Assembly (NCBI RefSeq): GCF_000004075.3
Contig: NC_026660.2
Location: 14,589,837 to 14,653,836 of the forward strand
From: Cucumis sativus
Taxonomy: Eukaryota > Streptophyta > Magnoliopsida > Cucurbitales > Cucurbitaceae
Length of the DNA stretch: 64,000 nt
Reading direction: 5' to 3'
The position numbers and the translations under genes were made by a program. Below, in pieces: positions 1 to 12,944 of this stretch; position 1 is the stretch's first letter, and each line of letters starts with the position of its first letter. The notes beneath the pieces were generated by a model, which had not been told where the DNA came from, did not search any database, and saw only the letters and a list, made by a program, of their open reading frames with translations.

Positions 1-297
1 ACATAAAGAAATTGCCTTGAAAAAAATATACTTCCAAGTTCCAAAGCTTAATCGAAACAAAAGAGTTTAAGAAGCTCTTGTATGGGTTGTTATTCTAGAG
101 AAGGATTACTTCAATCCAAAATACATTTTCTTACTTGCTCCTTAAAAATGTGTCCGTACGAACTCAAGAATAACATCAAGGTGAAGTATCAATGAAAAAA
201 AATAATCATACGCACAACAAGAGATACTGATATTTTGCTCTTTTATTTTATGTTCAGAAACTCAGCCATACCATTTAACTTTCAAAAGATAGTGTAC

Positions 298-1755
298 CTC
301 TGACAGTGGAGTCCTAGGCGACCTGCCAATAATTTTAGGGCTTCTCTCTTTAGATATCCTTCCTGTTTGATTGGAAGAAGATGACGAGTCACACTTCAAT
401 GCTGTAGGCTTAACTTGACGAGTAGTTTTTAAAGAAACCTTTTTTGCTGTCTCCAATGAACTTCTGGAATAAAAAAGATATGAAAACAGTTCAGTCGGAG
501 TTAAAAGCTTTAGCAGTAATTTTCCTATCACAATGCTGATAAGACAATCATTTTTGTAATATTCAACGAAGACGATACTATAAGAAGGCTCATTAGGAAT
601 ACTTGCAGAGGTAAATCAGAAATTAGCCAATACATAGTTACGAAATGGTGGTTTAAAAATAATGTGGGTTCATAATTTAAGAATTAAGATTCTTGAATGT
701 TACTTTAATTAATTTGGCAATACATTCCAGTCCCATATTCTTGGTTTTTAATCTAGAATTCAGGTTCCTTTATATATCCAGATAGTTCTCCCCAAGAACA
801 GCTAAGAGCAGGTGTACTGTGGCTGTCACAAGTTACAATTGAGATATTCAGAATCATATCAACTAAGAAGAATCGTTTCCAAAACAAATTGAACTTCTTG
901 TGTGGTAGTAAAAAACCATATAATTGGAGGAAGGACCCATTTGGTAAAAGCCAACAACGATAACTTGTCAAAAACTGAAGAGATCCAATTGGCAGCTCGG
1001 TGGAGGTCATAGGCACTCTTTCAAAACGAAGGAAATACTCCAGGTCATCATGGCAAACCAATTTCCAGCAGAGCAATGGCCAATCTCCCATCACTCGAGT
1101 GAATATGAATCCAGTATACAGACAAGTCCTTGCAACAACGAGTCATAGAAACATTTCGAGAAGCAAGAAAGGAGATGGTTCTCTCATCATATGACATGTT
1201 TACAAAATCATTTTTGCTTAGTTAAAAAACATTCCAAAACAAACCTCCAACTATTTAACAATTTCCATACAATCAAAATCGATTCTAGATGACTAAAAAC
1301 AAGTTTTTAAGTGAATTTATCAATTTCAAAATCACTCACAAAACAAGACTTTAGCTCTCAAATAAAAATAGGTAACAAAACCAGGTTTCATCATATGGAA
1401 TCCTCCTCTTCACTTTTTCGATAGTGGAAAGTCCTCGGCTTAACTAGTGTTAGGTACAGCATTAAGCCTCTTCAAACATTCTCAAAAAACTCAAACAAAA
1501 AGAATGAAATGATTGAAATCATCAAAATAAATTTAATGAAACAAGTTCAGAGAGACAAATGAAGAACGACTGAACCATTAACTGCACCACTTCAGTTCAT
1601 TCCTACTAATCCTACCAATGGATCGAACGAACATTCAACTTCAAACAGTAATACCCATTTCCAGAAAATGACCAAGAAACATGAAAATAAAGCTTTTGAG
1701 AAGGAAAAAAAACAGTGAAAAAAATACTTTGATACCTGGATTTTGAAGTCTGCAT
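298..1755 (-). CDS. ICR: ICR-family ROP-interacting scaffold protein, N-terminal part only (gene runs off the left edge)
   Basis: Two coding exons are visible. The first is complement(1736..1755), encoding MQTSKS plus a split Arg codon, and it ends at a GT donor. The second is complement(298..463), entered through a pyrimidine-rich tract and AG, and it ends in frame at GT. Joined they give 62 residues opening MQTSKSRSSLETAKKVS and containing RISKERSPKIIGRSP-RTPLSE. This is the basic, Ser/Pro-rich N-terminus typical of interactors of constitutive active ROPs (ICR/RIP). These plant coiled-coil scaffolds bind GTP-loaded ROP/RAC GTPases and link them to microtubules and polarity. The long coiled coil and the ROP-binding motif of the family are not in the window. 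A likely 5' leader exon lies at complement(2600..about 2750), and a splice acceptor stands 12 nt before the ATG (exon edge 1767). The call rests on the N-terminal motif and the shared exon layout. Which ICR paralogue it is cannot be decided. Confidence 0.82.
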
Positions 1756-1767
1756 CACTTCCTTTCT

Positions 1768-2760
1768 CTGAAAACCAAGTATCAACACAATGGGTTTGAA
1801 TAAAGCTACTTGACAGTTCCCTCACCCACAAAAGACAAGCAAGGCTGCAATAGATAGGGTTCATAGAGGAACCAAGAGGATCAAAACAAGTTCATAGTGA
1901 CCAATGTGAAGTGAAAAGGGTTCACAAAAATGGGGGAAAACCCTTTCGATATTACAACAAAAAAAAAAAGGAAAGAAAACTCTGAAGAAGATGAAAACTT
2001 AGAGAAAAGAGGGATGAACCAAACAGAAAAAAGCAAATAGTTCAGTCAGCTTTCAAGAACACTTCTTTAATACTCAGGCCCTCTATAATGGTCTTAAGGG
2101 CCTACAAGAGAGTGACAGATATAGAAAATATAAAGTTCCAGAAATAACCCTTTCCACAAATGAGAAAAAGCTTGAAGTTCTTAGTACTTAATAACTCCCC
2201 ACCTGTAAATTCTTCGCTATAGAAGTGCATTTTGGTAAATTTTCATTGAAGTTCCCTTCCAGTTTGGCCGTGAAAGAAGGAGAAAGGCATGAATAATTAA
2301 ATGTTAAGAGGGTTTGAAATTTGAAAACAACCGCATGAAAAGAAGAGTTTTTTAAAAATGGGGGGAAAAAAGAAAACAAACAAACAAAAGAAACTGCCCT
2401 AAACTTCTTGTTTTGTCCATTCTCCACTAAATACAGAACAACCCCAAAATTTCCCCACACAAAGTAACTGCAAATATTCCAAGAAAAAAAAAAAACCCCC
2501 TAGAATGTAAGTTCAAAATCAAGAGGAATATCACACTAAACAGTTCAAATTCAAACAACTTTGCAGTGACATTAAAAGGGTAAAAAAGCTAGGGCAAACC
2601 TGGAGAAAATGGGAATTTAAGCAGCCATTTATGTTGAGAAAGAGGGTGAAGAAGAAGAAGAAATGGAAGGGATTTTGGATACTTTATTAAAAGTATTGAA
2701 CGGACCAAAAGCCTGCAACTTTCAAGCTCTCGAGGTTCAAGGCAAAGCAGAGATACGGTT
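1768..2760 (-). other. Probable 5'-UTR exon and leader intron of the ICR gene
   Basis: On the minus strand the sequence around 2600 reads ctccag then gtttgc, a plausible donor closing a non-coding exon that starts near 2700-2750 and carries a CTT-rich tract. The acceptor at 1768 (ttttcag) opens the exon with the ATG, giving a leader intron of about 830 bp. The transcription start is not defined. An open frame near 1592-1864 shows no family resemblance and overlaps the first coding exon. Confidence 0.4.
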
Positions 2761-3584
2761 TATTAATATTTTATACGAATGAGTTATGCATTTATAAGGA
2801 TTCAAAAAACTTTAGCATAAATTTAATTAAAGTATTGATGAAATCAAACCAGAGTCATAGAGAAACATGATGAAACAATGACCCATTTGAGCTGTGGTTC
2901 TTCATGTTTATGGAACCTTCTTGAATCTTCTTTGAATTTTCAATGTTTTTTTTATAAAAAAAAATTTACTATTTTTTCTCATTTTTTAGATTACAAAATT
3001 CAATTTGTAAGGCATAACTGGGTATCTATTTAATATTTAATAGGAAAAGTAACAAAAAAAAATAGGAAATAATTAATTAAACATAACATATATAATATAA
3101 GAAGGCAAAAAAGTTTGATGGAAGGTTTATATATTTTGAAAATGGCAGTGTGGCATTGAGTATATGTGTATCTGTTTGAACTCATAAACAACCAATGGAT
3201 TTAAAATGAGAACAACTTCTTCCAACTAGACAGCTGTAAAATGGTATCTTATGATTTATAAAATTGGTTATTATTTAAACTATATAGCAATGCAATATAA
3301 TGTTGAATGCAAACAAAATAATGGACAAATTGTTTATGGGAATGCTACAGTAAAGTCAATGGTTGTTGTTAAGTCATTTTCTGTCACAAACTATATATCG
3401 CTAATGTGTGATTTTGTACAATGTATTTTTCTCCAATTTCTACATTGCCTTTACTCTCTAGCTAAAGTCTTAACTTAGCCACTCAATCATTGCCACACCA
3501 TTTTCATACATGTATCTTTTTTTTATATACTTCTTTTAAAATAAATAATTGCACGTATATAAAAAAAGAAAGAATATGGATTGT

Positions 3585-3740
3585 TTTCAAATACAGTAAA
3601 ATTAATCAAAATATTTACGTATTTATGAATATAGCAAAATTATGTTTTCTATCTATGATAGCTTGTGATAGCGCACTATATTTGTAGATATTTTTAACGG
3701 TTTTGTTCTTTAAGAATATTAAGACAATTTTCCACCTATC
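3585..3740. repeat. Interspersed palindromic repeat, family A
   Basis: Contains the family signature: atatagcaaaatt, then tctatctatgatag, then actatatttgtagatattttt. The same order of words is found at several other sites in the window, so it is read as a degenerate dispersed element, possibly MITE-like. Ends are approximate. Confidence 0.5.
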
Positions 3741-4459
3741 TCTTTCGTCCAGTGCACATGCACACATATATGTACATATGTATGTATATAATGTCCCTTG
3801 AGTGACGAGTAATTTAGAGTCTTCCATATTATATGAGGTGGTTTAAATTTTAAGAAGGTGATGACTATCGAGAGAAAACAAACCTAAGTAGTTTTCAATT
3901 TTGAAGTCTTACAACAAAAGTAACTAGGTATTTGGAGGAGCTAGGTAAGATTATGATTAACACGTTGCAAATTTAGGGGTAAGAAATAAATTGTTGTTTG
4001 AAAGAGTAACGTCTCTATTGACATTAAGTTCATGAATGCTTCAATCCAAAATCATCTTTTGTGATAAGTGGTTGTGTGTTAAGAGATTGATGAGAAAGTT
4101 AGTGTTGCGTTGCAATCCTTTTCCTGCATGTTGCCTTTATTGCGTGGTTCCCTCCACTCAGGAAGAGGTGGTAAAGCTCAATATTGATGTGTTGTGGAGG
4201 TGTGTAAAAGTAAAATTGCTATTAAGTGGAATGTTTCGAGACCATTTGAGTTGTATGTGGCAAGTTTGAGGGTCTTTTCTTTGAGGCAATATGATCGAAG
4301 TATTGAAATTAGCTTTATCGATTCTCAACAATGTGATAACAGTTTCATCTATTCAATGTGATGAACATCTTAGTGGAGTTTGACTGAATAAAGTTGTCTA
4401 TATATATGCTCGACAATCAAGTTCATTCAAATAAAGTTAAAACTGTTTTATGGAAAAAT

Positions 4460-4640
4460 TGCAAATATAATAATTATATTCAAAATATTAACACACGTAG
4501 CAATATTTAAAAAAATACAAATATAGCAAAATTTATGTTAAAATCTATCAATGATAAAAGTCAGGATTATATTGTCATGTTTCCAGAATTTTTAAAATAT
4601 TGTTATATACTTAATTATTATTCATAAAATTATTACCTAT
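4460..4640. repeat. Interspersed palindromic repeat, family A (degenerate)
   Basis: Shows aaatatagcaaaattt followed by atctatcaatgataaaa and an A/T-rich right arm (ttttaaaatattgttatata). It is a more decayed copy of the family at 3585, 14226 and 24700. Ends are approximate. Confidence 0.4.
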
Positions 4641-6074
4641 AAAAATTACTTTTGTTTAATTTTATTTTTTCGTAGGGCCATGTGTCTTGTCTCATTTATT
4701 CCAGATGAGAGAAGACAAAAGTGGATACAAAGATCTTGACTTGTGAGAGACCCATTATAGTGAAAAGATAGAGCGAACTCATCCTATCACATTGGCATTG
4801 GTGTGGACAATGGGAAGAGCATGGCGATTTATTTTCATGTTTATTTCTTTATGTAATCCCTTAATTTGGTTGTGGTTGTGTTTAACGGGAACAACATTAA
4901 TATCTACATCAAAAAATTATAAAAAGAAATATATCGAAATTTATGATTGATGGTTAGTTCTTTACTTTGAAAATTCGTTATAAATAGAACATTTAACAAA
5001 ATATTTACACTTCAAATAGACGTATAATAAATTTTGTTTTTAGTAATTTTGTTGCGTGAACTATAAATAGTAAAACTCCTTAATATAATGATAAATTTGA
5101 GATGAATGGTTGAAAACCTGATTTTTAGTAAAAATAAAATCCAAAAGCTCCTTCAAGAAGTGATGTCTAGGTGGTTAAAATTCTCATATAACCAACATTT
5201 TAGGATTGCAAAAACAATCCCAAATAGGACCTTAGCAAACATTTTGTTTTATAGATTTGTGAACAATTGTTTACAAATTTAAAACTACAAATACTAAAAT
5301 CGATTGACTTGCGTAAGAGTGAGATTGAAGCATTGAGAATAAGAAAAAATACCTAATTAAAATAAAAAATAATTAAAAAATCACTATATAATTTGTCCAA
5401 TCAACAAACTCAATCATGGAGATGGTTATCATTTTGTTTTTAGTTTTTGAAAATCAAACTTATTTTTTTTCGGTTGTATATATGTTAAAAGAAAATAGTC
5501 GAATTCTTAGTTAAATTTTAAAAATAAAAATAAATTTAGCTATTCTTTTTAGCTCTAAAAAGTTGACTTGTTTCGATACTCCATCGATAATTAGTAAACT
5601 TCAAGCAATGTACATAAACTTAATCGAAAAAAAAGATCAGTTATAAGACAAAAATAATTTTTAACCTATTCAATTCAAACTGTTTTTCTTTTTTCAAATG
5701 ATAGTTTCAATAAAAGTAATATCAAAAATAGAAAATGACTATATATTTATCCGAATGATATAAACTGTCGTTTCAATTAAAGTAGCATCTTTATGAAAGC
5801 AATACATGATGTTAAAAATTTGTAACAACCTTATCTTATAAAGTATAAAGTAATAATCATTAATCAAATTATCACATAGAGAATGTGCCCATGGGGTTCC
5901 ATGCCTTAGCTAGGGGCCCCCACGTGCGGGGCATGTAGTCCAGTGTTTGTATTAATGAAAGGCATACAAAAAATAGATTACTTCTTAGCAAATATATGCA
6001 TATAATAAGAAATTAATTTAGGTAATTAGGTCCAGAAACCAAGTTGCGATTGATTCTTTGTTATTCAAGAAATT

Positions 6075-6260
6075 TCATGGACAGTTTGCAAAAATAGCAA
6101 AAAAATATTATGATAATAGAGTTCATGTCACTTATATGTTCAAAATTGTAAATTTAGCAAATTTAAAAGTAGATTACTGTCAAATTTGCCAAATTTACAA
6201 TAAGCAAAAAAATGTGTTATGTGTTTTTTTTTTTTTCATCTAATACAATTTTTCAAAATT
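6075..6260. repeat. Interspersed repeat, family B
   Basis: Begins with gtttgcaaaaatagcaaaaaa, carries a central atttagcaaatttaaaagt and ends in a T-tract plus tacaatttttcaaaa. A second copy with the same order of blocks lies at 24350-24570. The family is not recognised; it is described only from this two-copy comparison. Confidence 0.45.
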
Positions 6261-7852
6261 TTCATTAGTATGAATAATTCAGTTTATGAGAATTTTGTGA
6301 GGGGTCTAGTTTTTATTATAGTTTCGTGTAGAAAGTGATCAAGTTGTTAACTATGTAACTCACCATACTTTCAAGCTAAATAAATTAGGAGCTCGATTTT
6401 TTTTCAACTCTAGCTTAATTGGATTTTTGTGTTGACACCAATTAGTCGCTCCGGTAGTGAAAAACTAAATTTATTAAATGGACCATCTTAATTAACCACA
6501 TATTTGACAATCAATTGAAACAAAATGTGTATTTCAAGTACATTGTGTCTATATATACACCAAAAAAAATAATGAAAAACGTGGACTACAATGATCTTCA
6601 CCTCAAGATATAGATTATAATACTCTAAACACATATTATAATAGTATGCATTCTAAACACATACTATATAACTCATTCCTTGTCCCAAACGACATTTTAA
6701 ATTTGTAGCTAATAAAAAATTGTTTTTATTTTCTTTATTATTTTTTTAATAAAATCTTAGTCATTATTATTAGTTACTTTGATTCTTTTTAAAAAATATT
6801 CACACAAATGTGAAAGACACGTGAAAAATATCGCATACGATCCAGTAATTAAAAAGTACTAAGTTACCAACTTTACTTCTTTATCTATTCCAAAAAACAA
6901 TAGGGTGAATCTCACTGCTAAATCTATCAAATTTACATTTTATCACTCCACATCGTCAGTCCCACAAAGTCACAAATTCTCGAACTTCACAATTATTTGT
7001 TCTCACTATTCTAGTCAATCCAAAATACACCATTTACATTTTTTTTAAAAATAATTTTATATATAATAAGTGTTTGAATTAAAAAAGAGAGAGTATATTT
7101 AATAGATGGATACAAAATTAGTTTTATGTTAAAGTTTGTGGACCTAATAAATTTGTAATGTTAATTATTTATAATAAAACTTGTAGTGATGATTTGAGTT
7201 TGTGAGAAAGAAGCGACAAGTGTCTGAAAGGCACATGTAAACACCCTCATATCATCATGAAACCAATATTATATTAATCATGCAAAACACTTAATGCACC
7301 TAAAATATATCTCAATCAAATTATAACATAACACTCTTTTTTAATCATCATTCATTGATTGAAGATAAAATTTTGCTATATATTTTTAATTGTTTTGTTA
7401 TTTTAAAATGAAGTTTATATTGTTTTATTAAAAAAACTTAATTCAATTATACCCATAAATTTTGAATAATTTATCAATCTAATGTGTAAATTGTAATTGT
7501 ATCAATTAGAATTTTAACACTAAACTAAAAACTTTATCAATTTAAAATTTGAACATTTTATAAATGTTTATGTTTTATTTGGACACACTTGTAAAATTTG
7601 AGGTTTAAATTAATGCATTTAAGAAATTTTAAAATTTAAATTGATATATTTAATAATTTAAAGTGTTATAATGATAATCCAAAAACCTATTTTATTATGA
7701 GCTTAATCTAAACAAGATGTTTGAATTTGAATTTATGATCTATTGTTCTCAAATATATATACAAGTACTAGTTGAACTAAACTCATGTTAGTTATTATAT
7801 TAAACGTTTCAAATTATGTGATAGATAATATTATACATATTTTTTGAATTTG

Positions 7853-7905
7853 TACTCACTATGTTTCAACTTACATTCATACTCACTATGTTTCAACTTA
7901 CATTC
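7853..7905. repeat. 27-bp tandem duplication
   Basis: The unit tactcactatgtttcaact plus tacattca occurs twice head to tail (7853-7879 and 7880-7905), identical over the compared length. It is a local duplication with no associated gene. Confidence 0.85.
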
Positions 7906-8418
7906 GTCACTCTAAGAAGGGAAAAAATCACTTTTTACTTTTATAATTTTTTATCGATAGTTTTAAAAACCAAATCAAATATTGAAAATTTGAAAGATTA
8001 GCTTTTAAAAAATATAATCTCCGTTAACCATTTGTTTTTTGTTTTTCGTTTTTTAAAATAAAATCTATAAAGACTACTTTTCGCTTTTCTTACTGATGTG
8101 AAAACTAAAAAAAGTGGATTTAAAAAATTTATTTTTAGAATTTAAAACATACCGGAGAGATTCAAAACATTATAAGACACGAACAACAAATTATGCTTAA
8201 TTCTAAAACCATTAAAGAACAAATGAAATAGTTATTCAATCAAAGTAAAATGGTTTGAAGAAATTTGAAATTTAGTTTTGTAGGAAGTTGAATATTTTGT
8301 GAAAATAATGTTATTTATATTTTAAAAAAAAACGGTATATTTCCGTCTATGTCCCGCGCGCTCATTAGGGGGAATTGGAAATGAAAACTCAGCTTTTTGG
8401 GATGCGAAACTTTCGCTG

Positions 8419-8432
8419 ACCGACATGTCGGC
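8419..8432. promoter_or_regulatory. Head-to-head DRE/CRT pair upstream of the tetraspanin gene
   Basis: CCGACATGTCGG at 8420-8431 is a perfect 12-bp palindrome. With its flanks it reads ACCGAC on one strand and GCCGAC on the other, and both are DRE/CRT cores of the kind bound by DREB/CBF factors. It lies about 200 bp before the tetraspanin ATG, in promoter position. Function is inferred from the motif only. Confidence 0.4.
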
Positions 8433-8628
8433 TTGGTCCATGCAAAGTTGCAAACCAACACAATCACACACTCTCCATAAAACTGCATTATAACACTTTC
8501 TTTATTGCCCCACAACCAAACAACCTGCTCCTTACAATTCACATTCTCCTCCTCCTTCTTCTTCTTCTTCATAACTCCATCATCTTTCTCCATTTCCACA
8601 ATCAAGATCACTAAAACCCATTTTCACT

Positions 8629-11343
8629 ATGAGAACTAGCAACCATTTGATTGGCCTACTCAACTTTCTAACTTTCGTCCTCTCAATCCCCATCCTCGCT
8701 GGTGGGATATGGCTCAGTAGCAAAGCAAACAGTACCGAGTGTCTTAGATTCCTTCAGTGGCCCTTGATCATTATCGGAGTTGCGATTATGGTTGTTTCAC
8801 TCGCTGGATTTGCCGGCGCGTGTTACCGGAACACTTTTCTCATGTGGCTTTACCTCTTTGTTATGTTTTTCGTCATCGTTGCTTTGATTGTTTTTATTGT
8901 TTTTGCTTATGCTGTCACTGATAAAGGCTCTGGCCGAACCGTTCCCAGTAGGGTGTATTTGGATTATTATCTTCAGGATTATTCCGGTTGGTTGAAGGAT
9001 CGAGTTGCAGAGGAGAGCTATTGGGAGAAAATCAGTTCGTGTGTTAGAGATTCTAAGGTTTGTAAGAAGATGGGAAGAATTGTTGGGGGTGTTCCTGAGT
9101 CTGTTGAAATGTTTAATCTCAGGAAGCTCAGCCCTATTGAGGTATTGTTTTGCTTTGATTTTGATTTTTTTTTCCTCTTCGACGTTCTTCTGTTATTGAT
9201 ATGATTTATTTTCCCCTGTTTGTTGATTCGTTTGATAATATTTGGAAGTGGATTTGTTGGGTCAGAGTTGGATTTCTGATCCACCCTCCCTTTTTGGGTT
9301 TGCACAAAAGTTGGAATCGGAGGGAATAGAATAAGAAGGGAGAGTGGAAAGGCACTTTTCGGTGGTTTTGACCTCTGATGGATTTAAGGTTTCTAATATT
9401 AAATGGGCAAGCTAAACTCAAGGAAGTTTTTCTGGTGACTTTTTCATGGTGGATTGCAACTTGCAAGCTCTATTAATTTAAACTCTAGGGATGGCTTTTG
9501 GTGTAAATGCAAACTAACTTTTTCCCTCTTCAAAAGTTGCCTGTTTCATTACTTTTTCCTCTTAAGGTTGGTCTATGTGAAAAAGATTTATTTATTATTG
9601 CAAATCTTCTTCTGGGATGGAGGTTTTGAACTTCCATTATCTAAGGATCTCCCAACAGTTCCCAAAGAAAGTATGTCTGAGTTATTTAGTTAGAGTATGG
9701 GGGCATTCTCATATAGGTTCAAAGAGTGAAATCAACTGGCCTATAGATTATTTTCTGCTGTTGTGTTGTTGCAATCAATGCAAAGTGGCTGGTGGACACT
9801 GCCCTTGCATCGAGAAAAAGATGAATCAAAATCAGAAAAACTATTTTGTACTTTCTGTTCTGGCGTCAGTATGACACTTTTCTCTTCTTTCGAAAGATTA
9901 TGTCGTTTTCCCCTTTCTTCTGTGAGAGCAATGTCTGCTGGATTTGTAAGTTTGTTTGTATGTTGAAGTTACTTTACCCTTAGAACATCCTCCTCTTTTG
10001 GTGGGACATATTCCTTTGGTTAGTATGTTGGATTACAATAGAAGTCAAAGCCATCCGGTGAAGTTACTCTGAAACTTTTATCAGTAAGACAATTTAGGAT
10101 GGAGGGAATTTTCCTCCAGTTTCGCTCAGCTGTTCTGCTATTTTTCTATTTGTTTTGTATGATATAAAATGGATTTGTTATTTTTTTAATAACTGGTTCA
10201 TGTTCTTCGTCTTATGCTCATGTTCATGACACAACTCACTAATTTCTCGGAAGCTTCACTCGTTTCTCTCAGTTCAGCTCTAAGGGACCATAAAGTTTTT
10301 AAATTATTTAGACCCATCTGATGACTACTTGGCTTTGTAAATTTAACTTACAAATTGTAAATACGAATTTTGGTTTTTGAAAATTAAGCTTATAAACACT
10401 AGTTTAAAAATTAAAGGACTTATAAACACTACTTCCACATATTGATTTTTTTAGAGGGAAGAGACCAAATCTGAAAAAAAAAATAAAGGATCTTTTAAAG
10501 ACTTATTTTGTGTTTTTGGAATTTGACTATAGTTCAAATATTTAGTTAGGAACGAAACCATGAATCCATGATAAACAAGTTGCACAAATTTCGAAACCAA
10601 ATGGTCGACAAGACTTTTAGTCTTGTACCTGGAACTTTCACCGAAGTCTTTGACCAAGCAAATAAAAGAGAGTTGTAAGTTTCAAAAACAAAATATAAAA
10701 GAGAGTTGTATAAAAAAATTGCGCAGTTTAAAGACGAGGACCTTCAGGATCTGGATTACTTTAAAATGGTCCATAATATTCAATAATATATCATGTTCCT
10801 CGCGAATTGATTCTCAAAGAAAAAATAAATTGTTATTTATAAAGAAGGTGACTTTAAATATTAACTTCTACACTTGATGCTTGTTTGTTGTAGAAACTAG
10901 CAAGAGTACAATATGCCGAAAGATGTAGGGAAACTGTTGTCTTAAATTTAATATTCACTCTTTTGAGAGTCTGAATGTTTTCAATTTGGTTTGTTCAGTC
11001 TGGTTGCTGTAAGCCTCCTTCAGATTGTGGCTTTTCTTATCAAAATGAGACTGTGTGGACTGGTGTAGAAGGGATGGTGCTTTTCAATTCAGACTGCACG
11101 AACTGGAACAATGATCAATCGGAGCTCTGTTACAACTGTGACTCTTGTAAAGCAGGCGTGCTGGCCAGCCTCAAGAGAAGCTGGAGGAAAGTCTCGGTTA
11201 TTAACATCGTTGTCTTGATCATTCTAGTGATTGCTTATGTCATTGGCATTGCAGCATTCAGGAACAACCGACGCATTGATAACGAAGAAGCATCTGGAGA
11301 AGCACGGATGGAGAAGGCACGTCCAAGCTGGATTCATTCTTAA
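8629..11343 (+). CDS. TET3: Tetraspanin, TET3/TET4 type
   Basis: Two exons, 8629..9141 and 10999..11343, join in phase 0 to a 285-residue four-pass membrane protein. The start MRTSNHLIGLLNFLTF is the characteristic opening of plant TET3/TET4. Transmembrane segments lie at about residues 7-29, 44-65, 71-96 and 236-257. The large extracellular loop (about 97-235) carries the plant tetraspanin GCCKPP motif (173-178) and further cysteines (C181, C204, C215, C218, C221) expected to form disulfides. The cytosolic tail is short and charged. Plant tetraspanins organise plasma-membrane and plasmodesmal microdomains and extracellular vesicles. The single 1857-bp intron splits the gene just before SGCCKPP; I see only AT-rich filler in it. 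The call is strong because similarity runs along the whole length. TET3 versus TET4 cannot be separated because they are sister genes in Arabidopsis. Confidence 0.95.
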
Positions 11344-12944
11344 CTGAACAATCATTGTTTGAGATATAGATATGATTATTGTTCAAATGTACGCATTTTG
11401 AGGCTTTGGTTCTTTGCTTGTAGTGATGTTTGGTAATTGGTAGTGTGATCATTTTGGGAGTCCTTTGTGTATATACTGTTTGTGGCATTTGTAGTGATTG
11501 AAATTTATGATTGTTATTATATCATCTTTGATGAGCTCTGTAAAGTCTCCCAGATTGCTTGCTCAATTTTTTTAAATAACAATCCCATAGCTTTTTTTTC
11601 TTTTAATCATCTTATTTTATTTCCCCCCACAAATCTGTAGGCCTGGAGAAGCATTGAACACAAATTTTTTATAGGCAGGCCAAAAAGGAATTTTTATACA
11701 GAAGTGTTTTAACTTTCAAATTTGAAACTTAAGTAGGGAAATTAGACGAAAGCTCGGTTTGGATTGTCCGCAAAATAAATGTTTTCTCACCGAATTTTTT
11801 TATTTATTTAAACTATTGTTCAAAAGTTATGGATTTAGAGATTAGGGATTAGGGTTTATGAAATTTTAGAACGATAAGTTATTAGATAATATTACAAAAG
11901 AGTGTAATATTAAGAAGTCAGAACATGGCAGAATCTCTTTCTTGAGGATTCTACAGAAATGGATCGCTGCGGGTTAGGTTTTCTCTACTGCCCAAACAAT
12001 CGATTGATTGAAATGAACTCGGAGAATTTCAAGAACAACCGCTTGGCTATGGAGGCCATGGTTTTCCCAAAGCATGATTGCTAAATTGTTTATTGTTGAT
12101 TCATTTGATTAGATTCCGGACAAAGAAGATGTCGGCTGCTTCCGAGGCAAGTTATTCTAACTTATCAATTTTGAAATAGTAGAGCACAATGCATCGGTAT
12201 AATGGTCGGAGGATTGAATGTTATATACGGGTCGTGAAATAAATATTTGATGTCTTTGGCGCTCTACTTTTATTCATCTTGATTATTCATGTTCTTGATA
12301 TGTTTACCTATCGTTCTTGAGGTGTACTCAAGGGCTGGTTCATCTTCATCCAATACCATAACGGAGACTTTATGTGTAGATATTCTGTGCTTAAATTTGC
12401 TAGTTTCGACTCGTGAGCTATGGAACATCATTATTTTTTAATGCCGCTGGGGATGTACCGTAAACATTTGGAGGTTAGACACTATTGAATTTGGCTCTAC
12501 CTGTTCAGCAGGACCTAGATGATAACGACTTTAAATGTGCTAGTGGCAATGGGGAATTGGGGAAGTTCACACATGAGGTATATCTCCAGCTTCCGTAGAT
12601 TTAGGTGGGGATAGGTGAAGGTTCCACGAAATGCTTAGAAGTTTTAGATAGATCGACCACCAAGGGGATTTCAGCTTCTTCCATTACTAAGGATAGAAAA
12701 AGGATGTACTACATCCTTTTGTTGTTTGGTCTGCATAAATCATATGCTTTAGATTACCAGTTTGAGCAGTGGAAATGCTAAATCAATTTGTGTTGATGTG
12801 CTAGCTGATTCAGATAGTAATATGATGTGCAAGTGGATAATGGAACATATTGAATTGGCTGAATTCCATGCTGGTAACTCTGGTTGTACCTTCCAGTGAG
12901 AAACATCCCTTCCTCTTGCGTTGATACAATACAATTATCAGGAT
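11344..12944. other. Intergenic stretch after the tetraspanin gene, with exon-like pieces of unknown identity
   Basis: The first 150-250 bases are the probable 3' UTR of the tetraspanin gene. Beyond it no complete gene could be assembled. One 66-base piece at 12512..12577 is bounded by AG and GT and is open for 22 codons (DLDDNDFKCASGNGELGKFT at its core). Another open piece at about 12761-12897 reads SICVDVLADSDSNMMCKW in the middle. Their phases do not join directly and no family was recognised. They may be relics of a gene or a non-coding transcript. Confidence 0.3.

Larger units (their letters stand above)
2761..8418. other. Intergenic, AT-rich, repeat remnants only
   Basis: No gene is supported here. 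The stretch holds two copies of a palindromic interspersed repeat (about 3585-3740 and 4460-4640), one copy of a second dispersed repeat (6075-6260), a weak RNase H-like coding relic (about 4130-4320), a GC-rich hairpin island with a G-box (5899-5935) and a 27-bp tandem duplication (7853-7905). The rest is poly-A/T rich and full of stops on both strands. Confidence 0.6.

Noticed and set aside
753-1194. Open frames on both strands inside the first ICR coding intron
   Set aside because: They fall between the two confirmed ICR coding exons and have no family resemblance.
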